Below, piece after piece: positions 37,649 to 48,862 of a stretch of DNA of 64,000 bases; the first letter of the stretch is position 1, and every line of letters begins with the position of its first letter. Origin of the DNA: Citrus sinensis (taxonomy: Eukaryota; Streptophyta; Magnoliopsida; Sapindales; Rutaceae). The translations under genes were made by a program, and so were the position numbers. The stretch lies in assembly GCF_022201045.2 (NCBI RefSeq), contig NC_068556.1, forward strand, positions 4,256,001 through 4,320,000, written 5' to 3'. Under the pieces are notes generated by a model. That model had not been told where the DNA came from. It saw only the letters and a program-made list of their open reading frames with translations, and ran no database searches.

Positions 37649-39969
37649 TCAAATATCCATAACACCCATATCAGCGCTCACTGTTTCCACCGTTGAAGCT
37701 TGTGATCTTACAAACTCTTTAAAATGTTAAAAAAAAATGAAATTAGTAAGTAACTTAAGTACATGTAGATGCTATTTATAAAGTTATAATACATCTTAAA
37801 TTTATAAAATATGAGAAAAATATTACCTTCTTGTAGCTCCATATGGAATATCTGCTCTTTAATATCTTCCTGAAGGTTATAGACAGGATTAGCAAAAAGT
37901 TTAGCTTGTAACCAATTTTCGGTACATATCAATGCCTCAACCATACAAGGGGTCAAAGAACTCCGATATTCGTCAATGACGCGACGCCCTGTGCTAAAGG
38001 CAGATTCAGATGCCACTGTGGAAACAGGAACAGCGAGGACATCCCTTGCAATTTTCTCTAATATTGGATACTTCGATCCATTAACCTTCCACCAAAGCAA
38101 AACATTGAGCTTAAGATTGCTTGGATCTTCAACTGGGTCACTCAAATATCGTTCCACCTCAGATACTACTCTCTTGCCCTCATTCTGAACAAACACTTTC
38201 TGAGCATACCCAAAGAAAGGGCGAGAAACTCGGAAAATGTCATCACCATCACCACTAGGACCCTCTGACAAACCAACCTCATTTGTAAAATAAGGAGAAT
38301 AACTTGTACCACCATAACTGCCACTAGGAGCACTCTCACTACACATCAATGGTGTGGAACTAGAGCACATTGCACTATATGCATCATAAAGCTCATTCAA
38401 CAAATCTTTCACTGCTTTGGTCATTTCTTCAACTTTCCAACCATCATTGGCAAAAATGATCTCAAAAATATGTTTGGCAAAGTCCATTTTAGCTCGTGGA
38501 TCAAGAATAGAGGCAACAATCAACATTTTATTTATCTTCCCTGAAGACTCCCAATATTTATCAAATTTTTCCCTCATTTGATAAGCCATAGCCACCACCC
38601 AAGGATCTCTACTTCCTTCTAATGCAGTCAATGAGCTCTCAATTAAGCCAATGGTATCATAACAAAGATTAGAAGTCACACTCAAAGAAGCAGAAAATAA
38701 CAATGTGGCATCATAAAATACCTTCAAAAACTTCACAATTCACCCTGCACTCTCCCAATCCTCAGGTCCAGGCGGGCCCACCCTCTTAACGTTATTTTCT
38801 TTCTCAAGAAAATATGCCTCATACGGTTTATCCACCTCTGCCATTCTATCAAATGCTGCCTGAAACTTCAACGCAGTCATCAACATTAAATAGGTGGAAT
38901 TCCACCTAGTAGGACAATCTAAAACAACCGTTCCATTTGGACATTTCACTTGTTGAGCACACTGTTTAAATGCCTGTAGCCTCGTTGTGGAGGATCTCAC
39001 ATACTTCACAGCATTCCGGATGGCGGCAACACTAGCATGCAATTCATTCAACCCTGAAACAACAATCAAGTTCAAAATATGTGCACAACAACGCACATGC
39101 ATATACTGACCCGCCAATACAATTGCATCATCATTCCTCCAACCAAGTAATTGCATAGTCACATAATTAACAGCAACATCATTTGTACTGGCATTATCAA
39201 CAGTTATTGCAAACAACCTCTCTATCCCCCAATCTTGTAAACAAGCTACAATCTTTTTACCGATCGTTTTCCCTCTATGATCTTCAATCACACTGAAACT
39301 AATAATCCTTCTGTTCAAACACCAGTCACTATCAATAAAATGAGCTGTGATCACCATGTAGCTCATGTTTTGAACAGAAGTCCATAAATCAGTGGTAAGA
39401 GACACTCGCTGTTTGTTGTTGCAAATCAAACTCTTCAACATTATCTTTTCTTCCAAAAATAAATCCATAACATCCCTACCAACAGTTCTCCGAGATGGCA
39501 TAACAAACTGTGGAATGGCTGCACTACAGAAATGCCTGAACCCTTTGTTATCCACAAAACTAAGTGGCAACTCACCCATAATGATCATTTTGGTGACTGC
39601 CCTTCTACAAGCGTCTTGACTCCACCCTTTAGCCAAAACCATATTACTTGCATTTCCTTCCCCACCCTCAGTTGTCAAGTTTTGTTGACTTCCCTCTTCT
39701 TGTTCCCGGAATGTCTTGTATGCAAGGCAAGCCAGTATATGATTTCTCATATTTGTAATCCCATCACGCCTTGAATGACATTGATATTGTCTACCACAAT
39801 AGTTGCACTTGCATTTGTTTGGATTGTCCTCGAGCAGAGTAAAATGATTCCACGTCGCAGATCTTTTCTTCATCGCTGGTCTTTTCCGCTTTGCCTTTTG
39901 AGTTCCTTCCATTTGAACACTTTGATTATCATCATCACTCATTGAATTCGATCTTGAGTGTCCAGACAT
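37649..39969 (-). pseudogene. hAT transposase with BED zinc finger, one in-frame stop
   Basis: Cut-and-paste transposase of the Ac/hAT superfamily. Exon 1 (39969-37827) and a short exon 2 (37716-37649, ending TADMGVMDI-like text) joined by GT-AG give 737 codons. Order: basic N-terminus; BED finger with CNYCGRQY and later histidines (about residues 40-85); catalytic core with TTDLWTSVQ (first Asp) and TVDNASTND (second Asp); CPTRWNST; C-terminal hAT dimerisation domain with VASESAFSTGRRVID, which holds the catalytic Glu. The frame is open throughout except for one TGA at 38742-38740 (codon 410, in ESAG-stop-IVKFL). A CGA-to-TGA change is the simplest explanation, as expected of methylated CpG decay. 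No indels are seen, so the copy was probably active recently. Confidence 0.9.
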
Positions 39970-41639
39970 CTAAACATACAAATAAATAATTATTAATCAT
40001 TAATTCATAAATTAAAACAAAAAAAGACTATTAAAAAAAATCTACTTAATATTAGTATTACAAATTAATTCAAATAATTGTTAATTTAATTTATGAAACT
40101 TTTTGAAATCGATATTTCCAATTTTCCACCATAATGTTTATATATGATCAAGAATTCAAGATGCATATTCCATAAAAGAAAACCAAGAAATTAAAGTAAT
40201 TATTTAATTTATAAATCTAATTATCCATTGGCCAAAATAAATAATATTAATTACATATCCGTATCTTAAATTCTTAATTCTTATTATGCCCACATTATAT
40301 GTGCTTAACCACTTAATATTTACTTATTGGTTAATGGTTATCATGCAATTAATTAAATTGATTAATTATTTGTTGAAGTTAAAACTTGAAACTACTGCAA
40401 TTAAATTGGTTAATTTTTTGTTGAAGTTGAAACTATTCTACAAATACACATATCATATGACATATATAATTATAATTTATATTGTAACATAATATTTAAT
40501 TTTAATTTTTAATCTAACATTACTATTCATACAAAAAATCAATTATTAATAAGTAACAGAAAATTAATGCCGGATTATTTTCATTTTATTGATAACATTT
40601 AACAATATATAATTAACATTTACAATTAACATTTCTCAAATAACATATAAAAAATAACAATTATAATTAATCATTAATGCATATATAACTATATATTATA
40701 TACGGATATACCATCACTTAAACAAGTTCAAACTTCAAAAGCCGGATTTGCTTATTCGGTTCGGGCTTCAAGAGTTCAAGTTCCAAATCCAAACTTTCAA
40801 CTTCCAAAACAAAGAGTGAAGAGACCTTTTGAGTTTTGAGACTGGAGCCGTGACCCGTGACCGTGAGGCGTGACCGTGAGGGTGTGGTGGCCGGATGTCA
40901 ACACTCAACAGGCGTGACTCGTGAATGCCAATGGTGGAGACTCGAGCGGATCGGAGGCAGCTTGCCGGGTGGATCTTCAATCGGACTGAGTGATGGTGGA
41001 GTGGAGGATTCAAGGCTTGGATCCGGAGCTTAGTTGCAGCAGATCTGTAGATCGAGTCACGATCTTCGCGAATCAGCTTCGGCTTCAGTTCGGGTCGTTC
41101 TCGGCAGCGGTTGCTGCGTGTGGTGGCCGATTGAAGGTAGCTCCGTGAACTGTGCGTGTGTATTTGCTGCGTGTGGTGAGCGACGGAGGTCGTGAGGCGG
41201 GAATGGGTGTGGGTTGACTGCTTGTGCTTAACGGCTTGAGTGCTGATTTCAGACTTTCAGTGATTTGTGTGTGACAGTGAGGGTTTGTGATATCGTGAGG
41301 CAGTGACTGGTGAGTGTTTGACTGTTTGAGTGAGTGAGGGTTTGTGAGCCAAAATGAAACTTTGCTTTGCTCGTGTTCTGTTCTTGTGAATTATTGAATT
41401 ATTTTGTTGCGGTGAGGTGAATACTTTGTGAATTACTGTAAAATGCAAATCCGTGAGTCTGTGTAAGTGTAACACTGTGAAGTCTGTGACTCTGTGATGT
41501 GTGATCTGTAGATTCTGTATTCTGTGAGTAAGTGAGTTACTGATTGTCTGATTCAGTGATTGTGTTGTATACTCATGTGAGTGTGTATTTGTATTTTGTA
41601 TTATGTTACTAATTTGTATTTGCCAAATTTTTTTTCTCA

Positions 41640-41790
41640 ACCCGATCGGGTTTTCGGATCGGATCGGGTTTCACCCGATCCGATCATGATCCGATCGGGT
41701 TGAGACAATTTCACCCGATCGGGTTTTGTTCACCACCCGATCCGATCCGAACCCGAAATTTTTCGGATCGGATCGGGTCGGGTCGGATAT
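41640..41790. repeat. Right subterminal repeat array of the hAT element
   Basis: Same GATCGGGTT/CGGATCGGATCGG motif family as the left end, in about 150 bp, mostly in inverted orientation relative to the left array. Confidence 0.75.
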
Positions 41791-42300
41791 TTTGCCCACC
41801 CCTAGTGCCAGCCATTGTCAACATTCAAAAATTTGAATGTTGACATTCAAATCTTTGAATGAAGAAAAGAAGCAAACAACTTTGACAAGGAAGAAAAAAA
41901 AGGAAGAGTTGAATAAGATAATGGCGGTGGAAAGTATAATAGTATTTTAATAGCCAATTTTGGTTATAAAAAGGGGTGCTGCTCATTTGGTTTCTGTATC
42001 CAGTTTTGTGAAGAAACAAAGTTTAGAGCTTGAGTAATTTTAAGGAATTAAAATTATAAAGTTCTTGTGGGTGAGAGAAAATTATTTCTGAGAGTGTGGT
42101 TGTAATAATTTTTCACATAGTGAATATTTTTCCTCTGGTTATTTTTTTGACAACGGCCGTAGTTTTTCTCCGGATTTGAAGTTTTCCACGTAAATCTTGT
42201 ATTGTGTGATTGATATATTCTCCATTTAATTTTTCTTATTAATTTGTTGCTTGATAAATTGTTTGGAGAGATATTGGGAAGAAGCTCAATTTCCTAACAG

Positions 42301-42313
42301 TGGTATCAGAGCC
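42301..42313 (+). other. Primer-binding site of the copia element
   Basis: TGGTATCAGAGCC, complementary to the 3' end of initiator tRNA-Met, begins two bases after the 5' LTR end. Confidence 0.9.
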
Positions 42314-42432
42314 ATTGATTGAAGTTTTGGTGTAGGGGCATTGTTCACGTATACGGTACTATTCACGTGAAGCAGTGGGAGCCAATCCAAACAGTCTGTG
42401 GTGAAGAGTAAAAGCTGATCTGCAAAACAAAT

Positions 42433-43263
42433 ATGTCAGGATTGAAATTTTCAAGTCCGGTGAAATTTGAAATAGAAAAATTTGATGGGAGAATTAACTT
42501 TAGCTTGTGGCAAGTTCAAGTCAAAGATGTGTTGATTTAATCTGGGTTACACAAGGCATTGAAGGGGAAGCCATCCCCTACTTCCAGTAGTAGCTCTGGA
42601 AAAGTTAGTATAAGTGATGAAGATTGGGAAGAATTATATGATAGAGCTGCAAGTGTCATATGACTGTGTCTAGCAAAGAATGTTCTTGCAAATGTAGGAA
42701 AAATTCCTACAGCGAAAGAACTTTGGGAGAAGCTAGAAAAGTTGTATTAGACAAAGAGCATCTCAAATCGATTGTACCTGAAGGAGTGATTTCACACACT
42801 ACGAATGGCTGAAGGTACAAAAATTTCTGATTAACTCAGTGTTCTTAATGGTATTGTGTTAGAACTAGAAGCCATTGGAGTTAAAATTGAAGATGAGGAC
42901 AAGGCGCTTAGATTACTATGGTCATTTCCAACTTTCTACAAACATCTGTCACATATTTTGATGTATGGAAAGGAAACAGTAGATCTTGAAGAAGTTACTA
43001 GTACTTTACTCTCAGAAGAAAGAAGACGGAGTGGTGAAAGTACTGAAACTACAGATGTCTCGACTTTGGCAGTTGTAGGTAATTGAAAAAAAGATAAATC
43101 TAAGAAGAAATGAGTCTGCTGGGGGTGTGGACAATCGGGGCACTTAAAAAGAGATTGTCATGATAGAAATGGAGCAGGATCGGCAAGTGGCTCCAGATCA
43201 GATACTGATAGTATTGCTAGTGGTAAGTCTCTCATTATCGTGAGAGACGATGGTCCCTTATAA
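42433..43263 (+). pseudogene. Copia gag with zinc knuckle, seven premature stops
   Basis: A single frame runs from the ATG at 42433 to a TAA at 43261-43263 without any frameshift. It begins MSGLKFSSPVKFEIEKFDG, typical of copia Gag N-termini, and near its end has a CCHC zinc knuckle CWGCGQSGHLKRDC. Seven in-frame stops interrupt it (for example TAA after KDVLI and TGA after SVI). Most could be CAA, CAG or CGA codons changed by C-to-T. It is therefore inactive but recently coding. The following 370 bp (43264-43630) is unrecognised 3' sequence ending in a purine-rich AGTGGGAGAA tract just before the 3' LTR. Confidence 0.85.
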
Positions 43264-43630
43264 AATGGATAATGGTGACATCCTTATGGTATATCACTGG
43301 TACCATGAAAGGGGATATGTTACTACTAGCGGGTCCACAAGATTTACACATAAGGCATGGTTGGCATTAATGCAGAGTGTGTGATGGAATTTATGTCGAT
43401 GGTTGACAAACTTCCAGAAAGGCCAACATGGAAGTTGCACCATAAATTTCAATAGGATATTTCGACATGTGCTAAAGTAAAATTCTTAGAATTGGTAATT
43501 AATTCTAAGTGGTATATTCTTTTATGGTGGAGTATGATAATTCTCTATCGTGAGGATTATGACTAAGGTGAAAATAGTAAGCTTGGTGTGGAGATTGATT
43601 GGTTCTCAATCAAATCTCCAAGTGGGAGAA

Positions 43631-44203
43631 TGTGAAAAGAGGTAAGCTGGCACCGCCCTTTTAGATGGGGTGCCAGCCATTGTCAACATTCAAAGATTTG
43701 AATGTTGACATTCAAATCTTTGAAGGAAGAAAAGAAGCAAGCCTCAACATTCAAATTTTTGAATGAAGAAAAGAAGCAAACAACTTTGACAAGGAAGAAG
43801 AAAAAGGAAGAGTTGAAGAAAATAATGGCGGTGGAAAATATAATAGTATTTTAATAGCCAATTTTGACTATAAAAAGGGGTGCTGCTCATTTGGTTTCTG
43901 TATCCAGTTTTGTGAAGAAACAAAGTTTAGAGCTTGAGTAATTTTAAGGAATTAAAATTATAAAGTTCTTGTGGGTGAGAGAAAATTATTTCTAAAAGTA
44001 TGGTTGTAATAATTTTTCACATAGTGAATATTTTTTCTCTGGTTGTCTTTTTGACAACGACCGTGGTTTTTCTTCGGATTTGGAGTTTTCCACGTAAATC
44101 TTGTGTTGTATGATTGATATATTCTCCATTTAATTTTTCTTATTATTTTGTTGCTTGATAAATTGATTGGAGAGATCTTGGGAGGAAGCTCAATTTCCTA
44201 ACA
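43631..44203 (+). repeat. 3' LTR of the copia element
   Basis: 573 bp, matching the 5' LTR but with an extra 39 bp (43726-43764), a local duplication of GAAGAAAAGAAGCAA plus a copy of the CAACATTCAAA motif. The palindrome with TGTCAACATTCAAA arms is kept at 43681-43710. Confidence 0.9.
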
Positions 44204-44361
44204 AAATCTTATCTTTTTTTTTTGGGATAAAAAATCTTATCATATTAATAATGAGTCATTTGAAAATATGATTTGAATTCAAAACCAAAGTATTAAATGA
44301 CGGAGTAATGCTGGGCATCTCAACACTTAAGTTTCAATTGAATCACAAATAATATACTATT

Positions 44362-45879
44362 TAGGGGTGGGCATGGGTTGGTTTGGGTTGGATTTTAAGT
44401 TAACTCAAACCAAACTATAAAAATTTGAATCCAACCCAAATATTTTTAACCCAAACCAAACCAAACCATTTGGGTTTGGTTTGAATTTTATTATCAAAAT
44501 AATTTTTATTTTAATAAAATTTAATTATATCAAAATTATAATAATTATTAACTGTTATTAATTATTAAATTGATATTAAAATATATAAAAATATAGTGGA
44601 TAAAAATTATAAATTTTACAATAACTTAATCCTTAAATTAAAGAATACTAGAAAATCAAAATAAAGTTTAATCACAAAAATTATTATTTCTCAATAAATA
44701 AGAACGTACACTTTAATAATAAACTTTCACAAACATGACATTAACAATCTAATAATAAATTTTGCCACTTGTTATTTATTTAATTATGCAATATTTTTTT
44801 TATTTATCGTTTTGGTAATTTTGCGTTATGTTGTCTACTTATATGTTTAATTTTAGGGAGATTGCCAGTTTCCCCCCTATAGTAATCAACATATATTATT
44901 TTTCCCCATTCTGCTTTTATAATGGCCAAAAACTCCTCTAATAGTATAAGTTTACAATATTACCCTTATTTTCAACTACTCTTTTATTTATATTTATTCT
45001 AAATAAAATAAATCACATGAATAGAAACTAAATAAAAAATAAAGCATTAAAAATAAGAAATATATGTTTTGATATTAACAAAAAAATTAATAATAAATTT
45101 TTTTATACTTATTTATTTTGTGAAAATTTTCTTATAATAAATATATAAGAAAATTATTAGTCAAATGATAAAAAAATTATTATAAGAAAACTTGATTGAC
45201 AAATAAAAATTTATTATAAGATAAATAATAAAATATTTTACCTATACTTTTTACATTTAATTTTAAAATATTACAAAATATTTATTATAAAAAAATGTTC
45301 ACAAAATAAATAATTACAAGAAAAAATTTTATTATTAATTTTTCTGCTCATATCAAAACATATATTCCTTGTTTTAATACTTAATATGGGTATTACATTC
45401 AATTATTGATAAAAAATTAGCCGTCATCTAGCATATCGGACACAGTCGAAGCCGAGTTATTATTGGTCATTAGTAGAGTCTTCTGCTCTTTCTATGATGA
45501 TCCTTCCATGTGGGAGGAATTATTTTTGTAAATAAGAAAAAAAAATTATGTTATTTATAACAATATTTATTTAATTTAAATTTATTTTTACTGTTATTTT
45601 CATTTTCTAACTGTTGACAATTAATCACGCCATAAAAAATTTAATGGTGGTCTTTCACTTATTTGTGTTCATTTATTTTATTTTCATTTATTTCATTTGA
45701 AAATTTGAGTGTTGGGGTTTTGTCCATAACCCATGGGTAAACCATACCCAAACCATAATGAAATGATTTTCTACATAAAACCCACATCTAACCCATTTTA
45801 ATAATTTACCCAACCCAAACCATTTAATTTGGTTTGAGTTTGGATAAACCTATGGGTTGTGGGTTTATGCCCACCCCTA
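44362..45879. mobile_element. Non-autonomous hAT element
   Basis: 1,518 bp with terminal inverted repeats TAGGGGTGGGCAT and a perfect 8-bp target duplication ATACTATT (44354-44361 and 45880-45887). It encodes no transposase. Subterminal repeats are of the GGGTTTGGTTTG/AACCCAAACC type at both ends, unlike those of the 6-kb hAT. The interior is AT-rich. Confidence 0.9.
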
Positions 45880-45887
45880 ATACTATT

Positions 45888-46990
45888 CATCTATTGGATG
45901 GTGATTACATAGTTTTACAAGCTATGAAATATATCATTGAATAAATGAGTAACACGTGACATTAAAACTCAAGTTGAGAGGCTCAAACATTTATATCCCT
46001 AACATTATTCTAAAACACATTATATCCCTAACCATGAGCTCAGACTCTGTTCTGCTCAACTTCTTTAACTAATTCTTGGAAAATACTAAGCATATCTGGA
46101 CTCGCCATTCCTCTAAATCCCTCTGCAAAATTAATGAGCCTCCCTGTATTTTTTTGGCAAAAAGATAGTCCAATTTAAAACTAAAAAACATTCTGTGAAA
46201 GTATTTTCTTCCTCCGAAAATCAGGTATGAAGATTTTATATCCACTGTCTAATCACCTTGTTGCTTTTGTTATGCAAAAATAAATTAATACTAGATAAAT
46301 TAAATTTTTGATTAAATAATATATTTTACCAACGTGTTTAATTATAATTTAAATAAATAACATTCATTTAATTAATATTTTTTTCAAATACGATTAATTT
46401 ATCTGGTTCTGTATTTATAATAATGGTCAGTAACTTAATAAAAAAGTTTTAAAATTATTTCAGAATTGATAAAGTTATATATATAAATATAAGTTTCTAA
46501 TTGCGGTCATTTTTTGGAAATGTTGGATTTTATATTAATAAATTCTTTTTTAAAAAAAAAAACAAAATCGTCGATAAGCCGGGCGCGGGCAAAGCCACAA
46601 GCGGCGGTTCGGAAATGGGCAAATCCGTAATTGTATGAAAACTGTCCGATTCATCGTCCAAGAGAATCTTGCGACTGAGTGACACGTCATTGTTAAACTT
46701 AAAAACAGCCCGCCAGCATAACGTTCGCCTGCTGGAAATCCCCTGCAAGCCAACCCCGGAAATCACCCGCCACGTTGCTAGCAAATGTCCTTAGTCGCGT
46801 CCATTATTACACGTGTCCTCCTGCGACCGCTTAATGTAAAATAAAACGTCTACTTGAGCGTACAAAATTGTATCTATTCAAGAACCCAAACTCCTTTTAG
46901 CATGGTTCACTCCTGGGATACTAGTGACTGAGAGTGAACAATATTATTTTTTTGTTTAATTTTCCAAAGAAAAAAAAAAATTAAACAATC
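45888..46990. other. AT-rich spacer before the GT17 gene
   Basis: Contains one exon-like minus-strand stretch (46040-46143) and, near 46560-46850, a GC-richer patch that may be part of the GT17 promoter. Nothing else is recognised. Confidence 0.5.
46040..46143 (-). pseudogene. Orphan terminal-exon-like fragment, unidentified
   Basis: On the minus strand a TACAG acceptor at 46144-46148 is followed by an open 34-codon reading to a TGA at 46042-46040. The text includes FAEGFRGMASPDML and IFQELVKEVEQNRV, which looks like real coding sequence. No partner exons were found nearby. It may be a gene fragment left by a rearrangement. Confidence 0.3.
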
Positions 46991-48862
46991 AGTTTCACTC
47001 TATCAGTTCAGCAACTGAAAATGGTGCAGGGATTGAGTCGTAAATTCGCATAAGCTGGCGGGAATGCTTTCAGTCTCTGAACTACACTACAAAGTGCAGA
47101 GGCATGTTTGTTTTCTAAATATTATTTTTTTATACTTCACATTGCATTTTTCACAAATCGGGTTAATATCATCGAAATCTTGTCTATTACGTTGCTCTTT
47201 CGACATTATTGTTCAGCGATTAGTTTTAGGGTTTTTTTTTTTTTTGTTTTGTTTTGTTTTAAATTTCTCTGTCTTTGGTAAAGTTATTGATGGCATTTTT
47301 GAATCGATTAAAGCTTTTATTATAAGCACAGCTGTGTGATTACATTGCGCATTTGCACAACCTTTGTTTGATGTGAATGAAGAAGGTTTCTTTTTCCCCT
47401 TTTTTTGGCTTTTTAATTTTATCTGGTTGATTATATGTAGCTTTGTTTTGTTAAGGAAGCTATAGATCCAATGAGGAATCGGTTATTTTAGATCCAGGTT
47501 TCTTATTCTTTCCATGTGTTCTTATTACCGTGCAATTTCACTTTGTTGTTGTCTTATGATTTATTTAATTGCAACTCATTTTCTCCAGTTGGTATCGACG
47601 GGGTATAATTCAATCCCAGAAGCTACTCAAATCTATTTGGGCTAGTTGAATTCAAATCTGACCCGTACTTATAACTTGTTTGTGTTATAACTTGACCAAG
47701 TAAAATGTGTTCTATGCTTACTTGAACTGTCAAAATAACTCTGATGACAACACTGTGGCTGTCTTCTTGGAATTCTGTGAGTAGATTCTATTTGCTGGCT
47801 CTTCTGGATCATGATTTAGCCTCTCTAAATCATAATAAAGGTTATACTTACTTAGCTTGTTTATCAGATGGAGATTAGGCTGCATGGAAGTAAATATGTC
47901 TTGCATTGAAATCTATATTGATGTTATGTCTTGAATCATTGGAACATTTGTGAGCATTTTTTTTGGTTTGCTGTATGTTGCATATTCATCCTTGTACGAG
48001 CTTAACACTTTATTCCTGTTTTCTTGTCTCATACAGTTTTGGTTCAATTGACATTCTGTCATTCACGGCAAATTTGAAACACCTAGTATATATATTCCGC
48101 AATGGATTCATTGCAGTACCATACTATCCTAGTATGAAATAGATGAGAATTAGTTTTTATATCATATTCGAAACTTAAATGTGCAGCGTGGAACAATCGT
48201 AATGGAAATTGGGATGTTGTTTTCATCTGTAAACTTGCAATTGCAGTAGTCACCAGGAACTGATTTGTCAGCCACAAATTGATTTGTATTGGCAGTGAAA
48301 ACTTTATGCTTGTGAATGTGCTGATTGTTTGGGTGCATAACTTTGCTCTATGCCTGTGGCAAAAATGATGCCATCATGAACATTCAGCAAAAATGTCTCT
48401 AGGGGCTTGATGCTAAGAATTTGGTTATATATATTGAGTCTTGACACTTTGCCCATGGTCACATTGAAACCATGAGTTTTGTACTTCTCTAAGGATATAA
48501 AATTTTAGTTCTGCTAGGTATACTTGGACTTGTATTATTCAATTCTTCCAATCCAAATTGTATGTTTTATCATGAATAGTCAAAACCATTCATGATAAAT
48601 CAATTTATTACAGTTGAAGTCAGGTTCTACATGAATTTTTTTCTTTTCTCTTTCTGTTCTGTTCTTCGGAGTTCTTAATCGAGGACTATAAATTCTCTGT
48701 ATCTCCTACTTAACAGTCACACTTTTTGTTAAATTTGTTGGATGACAATTCCTTCAAAACTGAACTTACCACTTGTGGTATTTTTTAATGAAAGTATGAA
48801 TGTTTCGCAGGTGATGAGACAATCTGAACGGTGTTTTTTCTAGTGATTGAATTTGAACAAAC
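46990..48862 (+). other. Probable 5' UTR exon and leader intron of the GT17 gene
   Basis: A TTTCGCAG acceptor ends at 48810, leaving 52 nt of leader before the ATG at 48863. The upstream exon probably lies near 47000-47110, but no donor could be fixed. A 10-codon upstream ORF with a good start context (AAAATGG at 47018-47024) may lie in this leader. The intervening 1.7 kb is T-rich and non-coding, as expected for a long leader intron. Confidence 0.4.

Larger units (their letters stand above)
35769..41804 (-). mobile_element. hAT (Ac-like) DNA transposon, nearly autonomous
   Basis: A 6,036-bp element with terminal inverted repeats TAGGGGTGGGCAAAAT and a perfect 8-bp target duplication GTGCCAGC (35761-35768 and 41805-41812). 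Both subterminal regions are packed with CGGATCGG/GATCGGGT motifs. The minus-strand transposase (39969-37649) has one premature stop. Non-coding stretches are 36112-37640 (AT-rich, nothing else seen) and 39970-41640 (AT-rich, then a GTGA/TGTGA-rich tract near the right end). Confidence 0.95.
35722..42299 (+). repeat. 5' LTR of the copia element, interrupted by hAT
   Basis: The LTR is in two pieces, 35722-35768 and 41813-42299 (about 534 bp in all), separated by the hAT transposon and its duplicated target. A CCAAT (41954-41958) and TATAAAAA (41965-41972) are probable LTR promoter elements. A 30-bp palindrome (14-bp arms TGTCAACATTCAAA) lies at 41816-41845. Confidence 0.9.
35722..44203 (+). 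mobile_element. Ty1/copia LTR retrotransposon, internally deleted, split by a hAT element
   Basis: LTRs start TGTGAAAAGAGG and end TTTCCTAACA. The flanks AAATT (35717-35721) and AAATC (44204-44208) look like a 5-bp target duplication with one change. Without the hAT insertion the element is about 2.4 kb, far short of a full copia element. Between the LTRs only a primer-binding site, a mutated gag and about 370 bp of 3' sequence remain; protease, integrase and most of reverse transcriptase are absent. By hand count the two LTRs differ at about 27 of some 534 aligned positions (about 5%), suggesting insertion one to a few million years ago. Confidence 0.9.

Noticed and set aside
41257..41640. 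127-codon minus-strand ORF near the right end of the hAT
   Set aside because: Low-complexity TGTGA/GTGAG-rich sequence of the transposon's subterminal region; no domain similarity.
44855..44960. Possible nested element starting GGGAGATTGCCAGTTTCCCC inside the smaller hAT
   Set aside because: No matching inverted end or target duplication could be found.
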